64,000 bases of DNA. Source: an uncultured Eubacteriales bacterium (GTDB lineage Bacteria > Bacillota_I > Bacilli_A > RF39 > UBA660). Where the stretch lies: assembly GCA_905211265.1 (NCBI GenBank), contig CAJMAC010000006.1:1-64000 (forward strand), read 5' to 3'. Shown here piece after piece: positions 26,602-35,406 of the stretch (its first letter is position 1; each line of letters starts with the position of its first letter). The position numbers were made by a program, and so were the translations under genes. The notes beneath the pieces were generated by a model. That model saw only the letters and a program-made list of their open reading frames with translations. It was not told the origin of the DNA and did no database searches.

Positions 26602-26815
26602 TCTAGATGGATAATTATACCTAAAATATATTCTCGATTCAAATTTAAGCCTTATATTAAATTTAAACTATATTACTCCCCTACTTAACTTGAAATATAA
26701 AATAGGGGGAATATCAATTTTAAATCGAGGTGGATAATTATATTACTTTTAATATCTCAAATTAAATTTCAGTTATTAAAATTTGAATCGAGATAAACTA
26801 AGATGGATGATTATA
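26602..26815. repeat. Repeat-rich AT intergenic region
   Basis: The gene-free stretch 26368-27036 contains three near copies of GGATAATTATA (near 26609, 26732 and, as GGATGATTATA, 26805), an exact 15-base inverted repeat TCTCGATTCAAATTT (26632-26646) with its complement at 26779-26793, and a third ATCGAG at 26724-26729. No plausible gene is present. It lies exactly where gene orientation becomes convergent. It may be a decayed element, a regulatory RNA, or simple 3' region DNA. Confidence 0.5.
26677..26710. terminator. Hairpin between convergent units
   Basis: TCCCCTA (26677-26683) pairs with TAGGGGGA (26703-26710). Unusually G/C-rich for this DNA. A second hairpin with the same CCCCTA/TAGGGG core lies at 26991-27023. 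The T tail is weak, so termination is uncertain. Confidence 0.4.
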
Positions 26816-26990
26816 CATCTGGAATTAAATTTAGAATAGCAATTAAATTTATATAATATAAAATTAAAACTATGATTATAAACTTAACTTAAACTTAAAT
26901 ATATATAATTGAATAGATATTACATTACAAATACAACTGTTAAACAAAATATAAAAAAAGAGTAGTCATACCCCTTTTAAAAATAATATT

Positions 26991-27023
26991 CCCCCTACTC
27001 TTACATAATCTTAAAGTAGGGGG
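26991..27023 (-). terminator. Terminator of the membrane-anchored protein gene
   Basis: CCCCCTACT / AGTAGGGGG, nine pairs, followed on the minus strand by ATATTATTTTT, shortly after the stop codon at 27037. Confidence 0.7.
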
Positions 27024-27036
27024 CTTATATTAAATT

Positions 27037-27861
27037 TTACTTAACATAATAATTAGATAAAACTATTTTATTATTTATTATTTCAAACTCATAAGTAAAA
27101 ATTTTTAATTTAGATTCTAGTTCACTATAATTATTTTTAATATAACTAATTGCATCAAACTGATTATACATAGCTAATTCATTTTTATTGTTATTAAAAG
27201 TTTTAATTGATTTACCATCAAATAAATCTGAAACTGTATAATAAATGTCTGTATCTTCCTTATCCATTAAACTTCCACCATTGTAGAATATATAATTATA
27301 TTCTAATACATACTTACCATCTTGATATTTATAATCAATTAACTTTTTATAAATTATACCTTCAGTTACTCCACCATGTCCTAACTCTCCATTATAAGTA
27401 TATGTTTCGTTATTTTTATCATACTTATACCCTACTTTACTATTATCTATAGTATATATTCCATACATATTACAAATATTATCATATGTAATATCTATAT
27501 TGGCTAAACTACTATTTTCTTTTAATTGTTCTAAATCATTTTTCTTAAATGTTTCTGATGTATTCTTATTATTCTTTTTATATAAATTATATAGTAAAAT
27601 AAGTTTATTTTCATTTGAAACTTCACTTAATGAATTAAAGGCTTCAATACCAGATAATTCATTTTCTATAATTTTCTCAAACTGACTTAACTTTACATTA
27701 TCAGTATATACAGCATTATCTTTCTTGTTATTATTAGCATTTACATTTCCATTATTTACTATATTATTTGTACTTTCATTAATAAATTTGTCATATACAA
27801 TAAATCCTCCAAATGCTACTACTAAAATAGATAACACAATAATTACAATATTTTTACTCAT
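27037..27861 (-). CDS. Membrane-anchored extracytoplasmic protein, unknown
   Basis: 274 residues: one N-terminal membrane helix (5-24, IVIIVLSILVVAFGGFIVYD), an Asn-rich linker (28-48), then a probably extracytoplasmic domain (50-274) rich in Tyr, Asn and Lys with no family I recognise. There is no lipobox. It follows the helix-turn-helix gene by 25 bases in the same direction, so regulator and surface protein are likely co-expressed. Role unknown. Confidence 0.6.
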   Translation of the reverse strand: MSKNIVIIVLSILVVAFGGFIVYDKFINESTNNIVNNGNVNANNNKKDNAVYTDNVKLSQFEKIIENELSGIEAFNSLSEVSNENKLILLYNLYKKNNKNTSETFKKNDLEQLKENSSLANIDITYDNICNMYGIYTIDNSKVGYKYDKNNETYTYNGELGHGGVTEGIIYKKLIDYKYQDGKYVLEYNYIFYNGGSLMDKEDTDIYYTVSDLFDGKSIKTFNNNKNELAMYNQFDAISYIKNNYSELESKLKIFTYEFEIINNKIVLSNYYVK

Positions 27862-27886
27862 TAAATATCCCCTTTTGTTTATTCAA

Positions 27887-28666
27887 TTAACTTATCTTCC
27901 TAGATTGTATTTCTGCAATCTTATCAAATACTTCACTAGCATTCTTTTCATTTATTTCAGTATATCCAAGTTCTTTTAAAGCTTGCACCTTAGCAGTATT
28001 TAATTCTTGTGTTCTACTTAATTTTTCTTCACTTTTTTTAGCAAGTTCAGCTTCCCATCTACGGTGTGACTCTGCTAATTTAGTTCTTGATGCACCACCA
28101 TTTGAATATAGTGTCATTGCAGAATACATTATGCTTTCAAAGATAAATTGTTTTTCTTCTTCAAATGCATAAACATTTGGTTTTACAAATCCTGCAGCTT
28201 TTGAAATATATCCAAGCAAATATTTTAACTCTTTCATATTACCCATTGCTTGTAAAAAGTGATAGTAATAATTAATTGTATCATAACACGTTCTAGTCTT
28301 ATCCTCATTAAACATTTCTTTCAACAAGAATACAATATCACTAACTAATTCTTGTTCATCTTTTCTAAGTCCTGATAATTCGATTATTTCATTCTTTTTT
28401 GGAGTACTTTTCTTAGAGTTATATATCTTATTACCAACACTTTGAATATATTCATTATCTATTTCTATTTCATCAATTTCTTTTTCTGATTTTACATCTA
28501 ATAATTTTAATAATAATTGACATTTCTCATTAGGTAATTTAGATAAATCATCACCATCTAGATAATTATATACCATTTGTCTTGACACTCCAAGATATTT
28601 AGCTAAATTTACCTTTGAAATATTTGCCTGTTTTAAAATTAAATTTATTTTCTCAATAGTATTCAT
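27887..28666 (-). CDS. Helix-turn-helix regulator, unknown target
   Basis: 259 residues. The N-terminal 60 residues form an Xre/Cro-like helix-turn-helix (INLILKQANISKVNLAKYLGVSRQMVYNYLDG). The remainder is helical (about 110-259), charged at the end (AKKSEEKLSRTQELNTAKVQALKELGY), with no known sensor domain. GGAGGGATAG precedes the ATG and a consensus promoter lies just upstream. It probably controls its own operon with the membrane-anchored protein downstream; this is inference from position. Confidence 0.7.
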   Translation of the reverse strand: MNTIEKINLILKQANISKVNLAKYLGVSRQMVYNYLDGDDLSKLPNEKCQLLLKLLDVKSEKEIDEIEIDNEYIQSVGNKIYNSKKSTPKKNEIIELSGLRKDEQELVSDIVFLLKEMFNEDKTRTCYDTINYYYHFLQAMGNMKELKYLLGYISKAAGFVKPNVYAFEEEKQFIFESIMYSAMTLYSNGGASRTKLAESHRRWEAELAKKSEEKLSRTQELNTAKVQALKELGYTEINEKNASEVFDKIAEIQSRKIS

Positions 28667-28691
28667 ACTATCCCTCCATATCTCTAATTAT

Positions 28692-28720
28692 ATTGTACTT
28701 GTTTTACACTAATATGTCAA
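28692..28720 (-). promoter_or_regulatory. Promoter of the helix-turn-helix operon
   Basis: On the minus strand TTGACA, 17 bases, TACAAT, about 26 bases before the start codon. Confidence 0.65.
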
Positions 28721-28798
28721 GTAATTTTAAAAAAATGTAAAGAAAATGTACTATAATAAGTAATACAATAAGCTAAATTTATAGTAAATAAAAAGAAC

Positions 28799-28828
28799 AA
28801 TTAAAGTTATTTAAAAGTTTCTTTAATT
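28799..28828 (-). terminator. Intrinsic terminator of mnmA
   Basis: AATTAAAG / CTTTAATT stem overlapping the mnmA stop, followed on the minus strand by GTTCTTTTTATTT. Confidence 0.6.
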
Positions 28829-29886
28829 ATTCCTCCACCTAAACATACATCATTATCATATAAGACACAAAATTGTCCTGGGGTAACTGCCTTAACATTA
28901 GTATAAGATACTTTAATCATATTATCTTCTAGATATTCAACATTAACTGAAACATCTTTTTGACGATATCTAAACTTACAATTACATTGACTAGGTCTAT
29001 CATCGGTTAAGAAATTAAAGTTTTCAACTAAAGCAGAAGTAGTAAATAAATATTTATTCTCATCACCATTAGCAACATATAAAATATTATTTTTTAAATC
29101 TTTTTCACATACATAGTGTTTTAATTCATTACCTCCAAGATTTAATCCTCTTCGTTGACCTAAAGTATAATACATTAATCCAATATGTTTACCAAGAACT
29201 TCTTTTGTTTCAATATCTACTATATCACCAGGCATATTTGGTAAATAATTCTTTAAGAAATTACGAAAGTTTCTTTCTCCAATAAAACATATCCCAGTAG
29301 AATCTTTTTTTCTAGCAGTAACTAAATCTAATTCTACCGCAATTTTTCTTACCATCGGTTTAGTTAATTCTCCAATAGGAAATAATACTTCCTTAAATTT
29401 ATTCTTATCTACATACGCTAAGAAATAAGATTGATCCTTATTATCATCAACTGCTTTACATAACTTACCATCAATAACCCTTGCATAGTGTCCTGTAGCA
29501 ATATAGTCTGCCCCTAATTCTTTGGCTTTTTTAAAGAAAGCATCAAACTTAATATACTTATTACACATAACATCAGGATTTGGAGTTCTCCCCTTATTTA
29601 ATTCATCTAAAAAGTAAGTAAACACATTATCCCAATATTCTTTAACAAAATCTACTCTATGAAGTGGTATATCTAATTTCTTACATACTTCCACTGCATC
29701 ATTATAATCTACTTCTTGAGGACATATGTCATTATCTAAATTAGGATTACCTAAATAATCATTATTTATAACACTATCCCAATTTCTCATGAATAGTCCA
29801 ATTACATTATATCCTTCTTTTTTTAATAAGTATGCTGCGACTGAAGAATCTACTCCCCCAGACATACCAATTACTACTGTTTTCAT
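28807..29886 (-). CDS. mnmA: tRNA-specific 2-thiouridylase
   Basis: Installs the 2-thio group of s2U34 in tRNA-Lys, -Glu and -Gln. 359 residues. The PP-loop GMSGGVDSS is at the N-terminus; the nucleophile Cys is in NPDVMCNKYIKF and the persulfide-forming Cys in STGICFIGERNF; the C-terminal region has GQRRGLNLGG, RYRQKDV, and AVTPGQFCVLYD. I start at the ATG at 29886, 4 bases after AGGAAGTGAT, and not at the upstream GTG. The cysteine desulfurase gene that often precedes mnmA is not here. Confidence 0.95.
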   Translation of the reverse strand: MKTVVIGMSGGVDSSVAAYLLKKEGYNVIGLFMRNWDSVINNDYLGNPNLDNDICPQEVDYNDAVEVCKKLDIPLHRVDFVKEYWDNVFTYFLDELNKGRTPNPDVMCNKYIKFDAFFKKAKELGADYIATGHYARVIDGKLCKAVDDNKDQSYFLAYVDKNKFKEVLFPIGELTKPMVRKIAVELDLVTARKKDSTGICFIGERNFRNFLKNYLPNMPGDIVDIETKEVLGKHIGLMYYTLGQRRGLNLGGNELKHYVCEKDLKNNILYVANGDENKYLFTTSALVENFNFLTDDRPSQCNCKFRYRQKDVSVNVEYLEDNMIKVSYTNVKAVTPGQFCVLYDNDVCLGGGIIKETFK

Positions 29887-29972
29887 AAATATCACTTCCT
29901 AAAAATATATCTAGTGATATTATATCATAAATTTAGATATTTTAGTAATTAAAATAATATTATTTTATTAAT

Positions 29973-30602
29973 TTACACAAATAACTTAATAATTAATTTA
30001 AATAATGCTGGCGTTACAAAAGATTCAAATAATGAAGATATTAATGTAATACCCAAAGATATCAAAAGAATAAAGAAATATTTCTTTAAAAATACTCTAA
30101 TATTTATAGTCTTATCCCCTGAAACTATTCTAAATAAATATTTAGTTAACATTACTGAATAAATAAATACTAAAAGTATAGCCATTATATTTAATAATTG
30201 ATGAGGAAATATATATATGAATGATGCAAGTAATCCTTTAATTCCATATACATAAATTAATGATGTAATAGAAAACCCTAAGATAAATCCTTTAATATAA
30301 GTAGCAAAGATATTAATTAGTATTCCTATTATAGACATACCTAATATCCATATTAATAATATATAAGTAATATTAGATATTAAACTATTTTTTAATGCTT
30401 GTACACTATTAATACTATTAGTATTAATATTAGACATAAATTCATTAATTTGAGTAGTTATAGTTATCTTATCATTTTGATTAATAACTACTAGAAATAT
30501 AGCACCAGAGATTATTCCTAAACTAAGTAAAAATAATCCAATATAATTAATTTTCTTACTAGGTATAATTGTAGATATAAGCTTGTTTATTTTCACATTC
30601 AT
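29973..30602 (-). CDS. spoIIM: Stage II sporulation protein M-like membrane protein
   Basis: 209 residues with about five membrane helices. The central motif YIKGFILGFSITSLIYVYGIKGLLASFIYIFPHQLLNI closely follows the SpoIIM family pattern (KG-x-x-x-GF ... G-x-x-G-x-x-x-x-x-x-P-H/Q). In Bacillus SpoIIM, with SpoIID and SpoIIP, forms the machinery that remodels septal peptidoglycan during engulfment. The ATG at 30602 follows GTGGTGAT. SpoIID and SpoIIP are not in the window. Distant SpoIIM-fold proteins exist in non-sporulating bacteria, so the role depends on the rest of the genome. Confidence 0.8.
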   Translation of the reverse strand: MNVKINKLISTIIPSKKINYIGLFLLSLGIISGAIFLVVINQNDKITITTQINEFMSNINTNSINSVQALKNSLISNITYILLIWILGMSIIGILINIFATYIKGFILGFSITSLIYVYGIKGLLASFIYIFPHQLLNIMAILLVFIYSVMLTKYLFRIVSGDKTINIRVFLKKYFFILLISLGITLISSLFESFVTPALFKLIIKLFV

Positions 30603-30703
30603 TAGTATCACCACTAAATTATATTATTTATACTTGAAAATATTACAAATATTAGATATAATTATATTAGTAATATGAATTACATAAGTAGAAAGGAATT
30701 ATT

Positions 30704-30820
30704 ATGAGTAAAAACAAGAAGAAAAAGAAAGTAAAGAATTTAGGTTCTAAAATATTAGTAATAGGAATGCTTGTATTGATGATAGCTTCTGCGGTAATTG
30801 CAATATTAGCATATTTATAA
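30704..30820 (+). CDS. Small membrane protein, DUF4044-like
   Basis: 38 residues: basic start MSKNKKKKKVKNLGSK then one membrane helix (17-38). The pattern resembles the tiny DUF4044 proteins common in Bacillota; function unknown. AGAAAGGAA lies 6 bases before the ATG and a bidirectional terminator follows. It is one of the few plus-strand genes in this half of the window, convergent with mltG. Confidence 0.55.
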   Translation: MSKNKKKKKVKNLGSKILVIGMLVLMIASAVIAILAYL

Positions 30821-30825
30821 AAAAA

Positions 30826-30853
30826 GAAGTAAATATCTAATTATATTTATTTC
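30826..30853. terminator. Bidirectional terminator
   Basis: AGAAGTAAATAT / ATATTTATTTCT, a stem of about ten pairs with one mismatch region, flanked by A- and T-rich tails, between the small plus-strand gene and mltG. Confidence 0.6.
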
Positions 30854-30865
30854 TTTTTATTTTAT

Positions 30866-31957
30866 TTATGCACACCAATTACCTTCATTTTTAAGTTTAT
30901 TTATAGTATTAAAGTGTCCAGTAGAATTACTATTTAAATATACTTTACCATTACAATCTGCGACAAAGTAATAATAATTATGTTCTTTAGGATTAATTGT
31001 AGCAAGTAATGATTCCATACCAGGATTACATATTGGCCCAACAGGTAATCCTATAAAACTAGTACATCTTGTATTATAAGCATTATCACATTTATATAAA
31101 CCTAATTCTTCGGTTAATGATACATGAAAATCATCTATTTTTAAAGCATAGTAAGTTGTAACATCACTACCTAAACTCCATTTAGAATTAATTCTATTAT
31201 AAAATACTCCAGCGACTGATGCTCTATCATCCGCTTTAGCACCTTCTAATTCTACAATAGAAGCCAAAGTAAATAATTCATGAATAGTTAGTTTACTTAT
31301 CTCAATTTTATCTTTATATGGAGTTAATTTCTTATCTGTTTCATCTAACATAGTTTCAAGTATCTTTTCTACACTTACATCTTTATTAGCAAAATTATAT
31401 GTATCAGGGAATAAATAACCTTCTAAATCATAATATATTTTACTATTTTTAATATCATTAGTTAAGAACCAATACTTATTAATTAATGTATCAATATATT
31501 TTTCATCATTTACTTTTTCAATTACTGAATCATAAGAATTATTAGTATTTTCTGCGATAACATTAGCAATATATCTAATATTTTTTCCTTCCTTAAAAGT
31601 AATTCTAATTGAATCAGGATTATAACTATTACCCTTAGTTAATATATCTACAATTTGAGGTAATGTCATTGTCTCATTTAAACTATAAGTTGAAGCTTTC
31701 ATATTATTTATTTTATTTAATTTAATATATATTTTAAATATTAATTCATTTCTAATTAAATTATTTTCTTTTAAAGTTTTAGCTATTTGTGTTGCAGTAC
31801 CAGTTATTTCTACATTTTTTGCAGTATTATCATTAGATACACTAGTTAAGTTATATTTATAAAAACAAAACATAAAAATAATCACACTAATACCTAAAAT
31901 AATTAATGCTATTAAAATATTTCTTACTCTCTTTTTACTACTTTTATTACGTCTCAT
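30866..31957 (-). CDS. mltG: Endolytic murein transglycosylase MltG
   Basis: 363 residues: cytoplasmic basic tail, one membrane helix (about 14-32), a LysM-like region (about 45-115), then the YceG catalytic domain. The hallmark SIVELEGAK with the catalytic Glu, DDRASVAGVFYNRI, SDVTTYYAL, and the C-terminal YNTR-x-x-x-x-GLPVGPICNPG and HNYYYFVAD are all present. It cuts nascent glycan strands and sets their length. Its ATG overlaps the stop of the DUF1292 gene, continuing the ireB-ruvX-yrzB-mltG order of Bacilli. Confidence 0.95.
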   Translation of the reverse strand: MRRNKSSKKRVRNILIALIILGISVIIFMFCFYKYNLTSVSNDNTAKNVEITGTATQIAKTLKENNLIRNELIFKIYIKLNKINNMKASTYSLNETMTLPQIVDILTKGNSYNPDSIRITFKEGKNIRYIANVIAENTNNSYDSVIEKVNDEKYIDTLINKYWFLTNDIKNSKIYYDLEGYLFPDTYNFANKDVSVEKILETMLDETDKKLTPYKDKIEISKLTIHELFTLASIVELEGAKADDRASVAGVFYNRINSKWSLGSDVTTYYALKIDDFHVSLTEELGLYKCDNAYNTRCTSFIGLPVGPICNPGMESLLATINPKEHNYYYFVADCNGKVYLNSNSTGHFNTINKLKNEGNWCA

Positions 31958-32235
31958 TAGTTGCCTTCTTTTTTACTTTCCTCTTGAATTGAACTAAGTA
32001 TAGTTTCTACTATTTTCCATTCTCTTTCTGAATTAATTGGTTCTAGTTCAACACCTTTATCTTTTTGATTATATATTGAAGCATATACTCTTACATTTCC
32101 TTCATGATCTAATGTGTTATCAGTGTATACAATATAATTCTTTTTAGTTTCATCACTTTCAAATGTAAATAATACTTCACATTGTCTTTCTTTTCCCTTA
32201 TTATCTATTATTGTAAATATGTTTTCTTTTTCCAT
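31957..32235 (-). CDS. DUF1292 protein (YrzB-like)
   Basis: 92 residues, acidic. It has the DUF1292 features: an N-terminal strand pair with ECEVLFTFES-like sequence (RQCEVLFTFESDETKKNYIVYTD), then VYASIYNQ and a C-terminal WKIVETIL. The family is conserved between ruvX and mltG in Bacillota but has no established function. It follows ruvX by one base and overlaps mltG by one base. Confidence 0.85.
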   Translation of the reverse strand: MEKENIFTIIDNKGKERQCEVLFTFESDETKKNYIVYTDNTLDHEGNVRVYASIYNQKDKGVELEPINSEREWKIVETILSSIQEESKKEGN

Positions 32236-32236
32236 T

Positions 32237-32653
32237 TTAAATTCTCCTATCTAAGTAACTTTGTAATATTAAACTTGCGGCTATTGAATCAACTTTCTTT
32301 TTTCTTTTCTTTCTAGACATATCTGCTTTAATCATTATATTATTAGATATTACTGTAGTTAATCTTTCATCTTCTAGTATTACTTCAATATTAAGATTAT
32401 CTTCGAGTAATTTTTTAAAACTATATGATATTTCTGCACGAGGTCCTAAAGTATTATTCATATTTTTAGGTAGTCCTAATACAATTTTAGATATATTATA
32501 TTCATTAACTAATTCTCTAATTGGTTCAATTAATGAATTATAATCATCTTCTTTAAAGAAAATTGTTTTAAGTGAACTTGCTATTGTATTAGTAGTATCA
32601 GATAAAGCTACACCTAAGGTTTTACTTCCTAAATCTAATCCCAAATATCTCAT
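32237..32653 (-). CDS. ruvX: YqgF/RuvX putative pre-16S rRNA nuclease
   Basis: 138 residues with the RNase H fold: LGLDLGSKTLGVALSD at the N-terminus carries the first catalytic Asp, IVLGLPKNMNNTLGPRA and LEDERLTT carry the next acidic residues, and VDSIAASLIL the last. Escherichia coli YqgF matures the 5' end of 16S rRNA; earlier annotations call it a Holliday junction resolvase. It overlaps ireB by four bases, so coupling is likely. Confidence 0.92.
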   Translation of the reverse strand: MRYLGLDLGSKTLGVALSDTTNTIASSLKTIFFKEDDYNSLIEPIRELVNEYNISKIVLGLPKNMNNTLGPRAEISYSFKKLLEDNLNIEVILEDERLTTVISNNIMIKADMSRKKRKKKVDSIAASLILQSYLDRRI

Positions 32654-32895
32654 GATAAAAACTTCTTTAAAAGTACCTCAGTAAGCATACTGCGATCTAA
32701 CTCTGACATCATTTTTCTTGAATTTTTATAACTAGATATATATCCTAAATCTCCACTTAAAATGTATCCAACAATTTGATTAACTGGATTATATCCTCTT
32801 TCTTCAAGATTATCATATATTAATCTTAATTTATCATATGCTTCTTTTTCACTAATACTATCTACATCAAATACCATCGTTTTATCTTCGTCCAT
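32650..32895 (-). CDS. ireB: IreB family regulatory protein (UPF0297)
   Basis: 81 residues. MDEDKTMVFDVDS...AYDKLRLIYDNLEERGYNPVNQIVGYILSGDLGYISSYKNSR matches the UPF0297/IreB family. In Enterococcus IreB is phosphorylated on N-terminal Thr by the PASTA kinase IreK and affects cephalosporin resistance; a Thr is present at position 6 here. In many Bacilli the gene sits between alaS and ruvX; alaS is absent here. Confidence 0.9.
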   Translation of the reverse strand: MDEDKTMVFDVDSISEKEAYDKLRLIYDNLEERGYNPVNQIVGYILSGDLGYISSYKNSRKMMSELDRSMLTEVLLKKFLS

Positions 32896-33021
32896 ATATT
32901 CACCTCTTAGTTTTACTTACATATATATTTTATCATAATTAGAAATATTTAACAATATCATTTATTGATTAATTTTATTATTTTATTCCTTTTCATAACT
33001 TAAAAGTTATAAAAAGGAAAA

Positions 33022-33039
33022 AACTACAATTAAGTAGTT
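33022..33039 (-). terminator. Intrinsic terminator of topA
   Basis: AACTAC / GTAGTT with a six-base loop, overlapping the topA stop; the minus-strand tail is TTTTCC then TTTTTA. Confidence 0.6.
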
Positions 33040-35071
33040 AATTTTCTTCGTATTCACAATTAGAACATTTTATCTTATCTTTATGCTCTACTAATAGACT
33101 TTTACATTCAGGACATAACTTACCTGTTGGCTTATCCCAGGTAGCGACTTTACATTTAGGATAATTAGAACATCCATAAAATATTTTACCACGTTTGGTT
33201 TTTCTTTCTACTATTTTACCAGAACATTTAGGACAATCCATTATCTCTACAACTTCTTTTTTCTCATTGTTTTGCTTTATATATTTACATTCTGGATAAT
33301 TAGAACAAGCCACAAACTTACCATATTTACTTTGTTTAATAACAAGTGGACTATTACAATTAGGACATAATTCACCAGTTTCAACGGGAGCTTTCTTTTC
33401 CATAGTTTTAAATGCGCTTTCTACTTTTGGTTCGAAATCATTATAAAATCTACTTAAAAGAGTTGTATTTTCTAATTTGCCATCTGCTATTTTATCTAAG
33501 TCATCTTCCATTTCTTTGGTATATTTAACATTGATAATACTAGAAAAACATTCTTGTAATTTATCAGTAATTTCTATACCAATTTCCGTTGGAACAAACT
33601 TTTTATCTACAATATTAACATAGCCTCTTTCAGATAATATTCCTACTGTAGTAGCATAAGTTGAAGGTCTACCTATGCCTAACTCTTCCATTTCTTTGAT
33701 TAATTTACTTTCGGTATATCTTGCTGGTGGTTTAGTAGTATGCATAGTATATTCAATATTATTTGCTATTACTACTTTGCTATTATCTTTATTTAAGTCT
33801 GGTAATATTTTATCATTATTTTCTTCATAATCACTATATACTTTTAAATAACCATCAAATATAAGTATTTGTCCTGTTGCTTTAAATTGATAATTATTAT
33901 TATCTAATATTATAGTAGTAGCCATAACTTTAGCATCTTTCATTAAAGAAGATAATGCTCTATAATAAATTAATCTATATAATTTATATTCATCATTAGT
34001 TAGATATTCTTTAATACTTTCTGGAGTTCTTGCTATAGAAGTAGGTCTTATTGCTTCATGGGCATCTTGAACATTTTCTGTCTTTTTGCTTTGTTTAACA
34101 TATCCGACATATTCACTACCATAATTATCTTTTATATATCCATAAGTTGACTTAATAAATTCATCACTTAATCTAACTGAGTCTGTTCTCATATAAGTAA
34201 TTAATCCGACTGGACCATTACTTAAATTAATTCCTTCATATAATTTTTGAGCAAGCATCATAGTTTTCTTCGAAGTAAAGTTAAGTTTATTTGAAGACTC
34301 TTGTTGTAATGTTGAAGTAATGAAAGGATATTTAGCCTTTTTAGCTTTTTCTTTTTTATCTATACTAACTATATCAAAACTATTAGATAGTTTATTTAAT
34401 ATTTCTTTGGCTTCAGTTTCAGTTTTAATTTCTATTTCTTTATTATTATAGGTATCTAGTTTAGCATCAAAATCTTTAAAATGTGCTTCAATTTCGTAAT
34501 AATCTTCCGGTATAAAAGCCTCAATTTCTCTTTCTTTATCTACGACTAATTTTAAAGCAACGCTTTGTACTCTACCTGCAGACTTTCCATCAGTTTTAGA
34601 TTGCATTAATTTACTTAATCTAAATCCTATTATTCTATCTAATATTCTTCTTGTTTCTTGTGATTTAACTAAATCATAATCTATATCTCTAGCATTATTA
34701 AAACTATTTAATATAACATCTTTTGTTATTTCATTAAATACTATTCTTTTATAATTATCTTTTAATCCTAAGGTATCGTATAAGTGCCAAGATATTGCTT
34801 CCCCTTCTCTATCTGGGTCTGTTGCAAGATATACAAACGAAGAATCTTTTACATCTTTTTTTAAGGCTGTTACTAGTTTATTTTTACCTTTAATTATACC
34901 ATAACTAGGTTCAAAGTTATTTTCTACATCTACACCAAGTCCAAACTTACCAGTAGTCTTTAAATCTCTTATATGTCCTAAGGAACTAACTACTTTATAG
35001 TCACTTCCTAAATATTTTTCAATGGTATGACTTTTACTTGGGGATTCTACAATTACTAATTTCTTTTTCAT
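33038..35071 (-). CDS. topA: DNA topoisomerase I
   Basis: Type IA topoisomerase relaxing negative supercoils; 677 residues. The TOPRIM domain starts VIVESPSKSHTIEKYLG and includes TDPDREGEAISWH; the active-site Tyr is in GLITYMRTDSVRLSD; the gate region has GRPSTYATTVGILSERGYV. Three C-terminal zinc ribbons follow (CPNC...C-x-x-YPEC, CPKC...CSNYPKC, CPEC...CSNC). I start at the ATG at 35071 after GGAGGGAGAA; the upstream ATG at 35089 is followed by the Shine-Dalgarno itself. dprA, often next to topA, is absent. Confidence 0.96.
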   Translation of the reverse strand: MKKKLVIVESPSKSHTIEKYLGSDYKVVSSLGHIRDLKTTGKFGLGVDVENNFEPSYGIIKGKNKLVTALKKDVKDSSFVYLATDPDREGEAISWHLYDTLGLKDNYKRIVFNEITKDVILNSFNNARDIDYDLVKSQETRRILDRIIGFRLSKLMQSKTDGKSAGRVQSVALKLVVDKEREIEAFIPEDYYEIEAHFKDFDAKLDTYNNKEIEIKTETEAKEILNKLSNSFDIVSIDKKEKAKKAKYPFITSTLQQESSNKLNFTSKKTMMLAQKLYEGINLSNGPVGLITYMRTDSVRLSDEFIKSTYGYIKDNYGSEYVGYVKQSKKTENVQDAHEAIRPTSIARTPESIKEYLTNDEYKLYRLIYYRALSSLMKDAKVMATTIILDNNNYQFKATGQILIFDGYLKVYSDYEENNDKILPDLNKDNSKVVIANNIEYTMHTTKPPARYTESKLIKEMEELGIGRPSTYATTVGILSERGYVNIVDKKFVPTEIGIEITDKLQECFSSIINVKYTKEMEDDLDKIADGKLENTTLLSRFYNDFEPKVESAFKTMEKKAPVETGELCPNCNSPLVIKQSKYGKFVACSNYPECKYIKQNNEKKEVVEIMDCPKCSGKIVERKTKRGKIFYGCSNYPKCKVATWDKPTGKLCPECKSLLVEHKDKIKCSNCEYEEN

Positions 35072-35162
35072 GATAATTTCTCCCTCCATTACAAATATAT
35101 ACTAATTTTTTTAATATTTGTCAAGCATTTTTTGAAAATATGTTAAAATATGTTAAAGAAGT

Positions 35163-35350
35163 AAAAAAAAGACCCCAAAGGATCGACTCTATGAAGATAA
35201 AACCCGCGCGTTATTCACACAGGTGGTAGAACACCATATACTAATCAGGATTCTTAAAGAATTATTCAAGCATTCAACACATAGTATATTTTAGTTCCCC
35301 TAAATATATCTTTAGTCGGTTTTATACTAAAGATATCGAGTCCCTCAGGT
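35163..35350 (-). ncRNA. ssrS: 6S RNA
   Basis: A consensus minus-strand promoter (TTGAAA, 17 bases, TATAAT) predicts a start near 35350, and GGGGTC plus eight or nine T ends the transcript near 35163, giving about 187 bases. The 5' end (CCTGAGGGACTC) pairs with the 3' end (GAGTCGATCCTTTGGGG), a hairpin ATCTTTAGT/ACTAAAGAT follows the closing stem, and the middle contains GGGGAACT and a long GGTGTTCTACCACC arm. Size, closing stem and the GGGAACT element resemble Bacillota 6S RNA, which binds housekeeping RNA polymerase. No covariance search was possible. Confidence 0.65.
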
Positions 35351-35356
35351 ATTTTA

Positions 35357-35385
35357 ATTATATCATAGATAATTTTATTTTTCAA
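35357..35385 (-). promoter_or_regulatory. Promoter of the 6S-like RNA
   Basis: TTGAAA, exactly 17 bases, TATAAT on the minus strand, about 7 bases before the proposed RNA start. Confidence 0.65.
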
Positions 35386-35406
35386 TAATATTAACTATAA
35401 AGTAAC

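Noticed and set aside
27000..27025. dif site near the strand switch
   Set aside because: The minus strand contains ATTATGTAAG, similar to one Xer arm, but the other arm and 28-base layout are missing and the piece is explained by a terminator loop.
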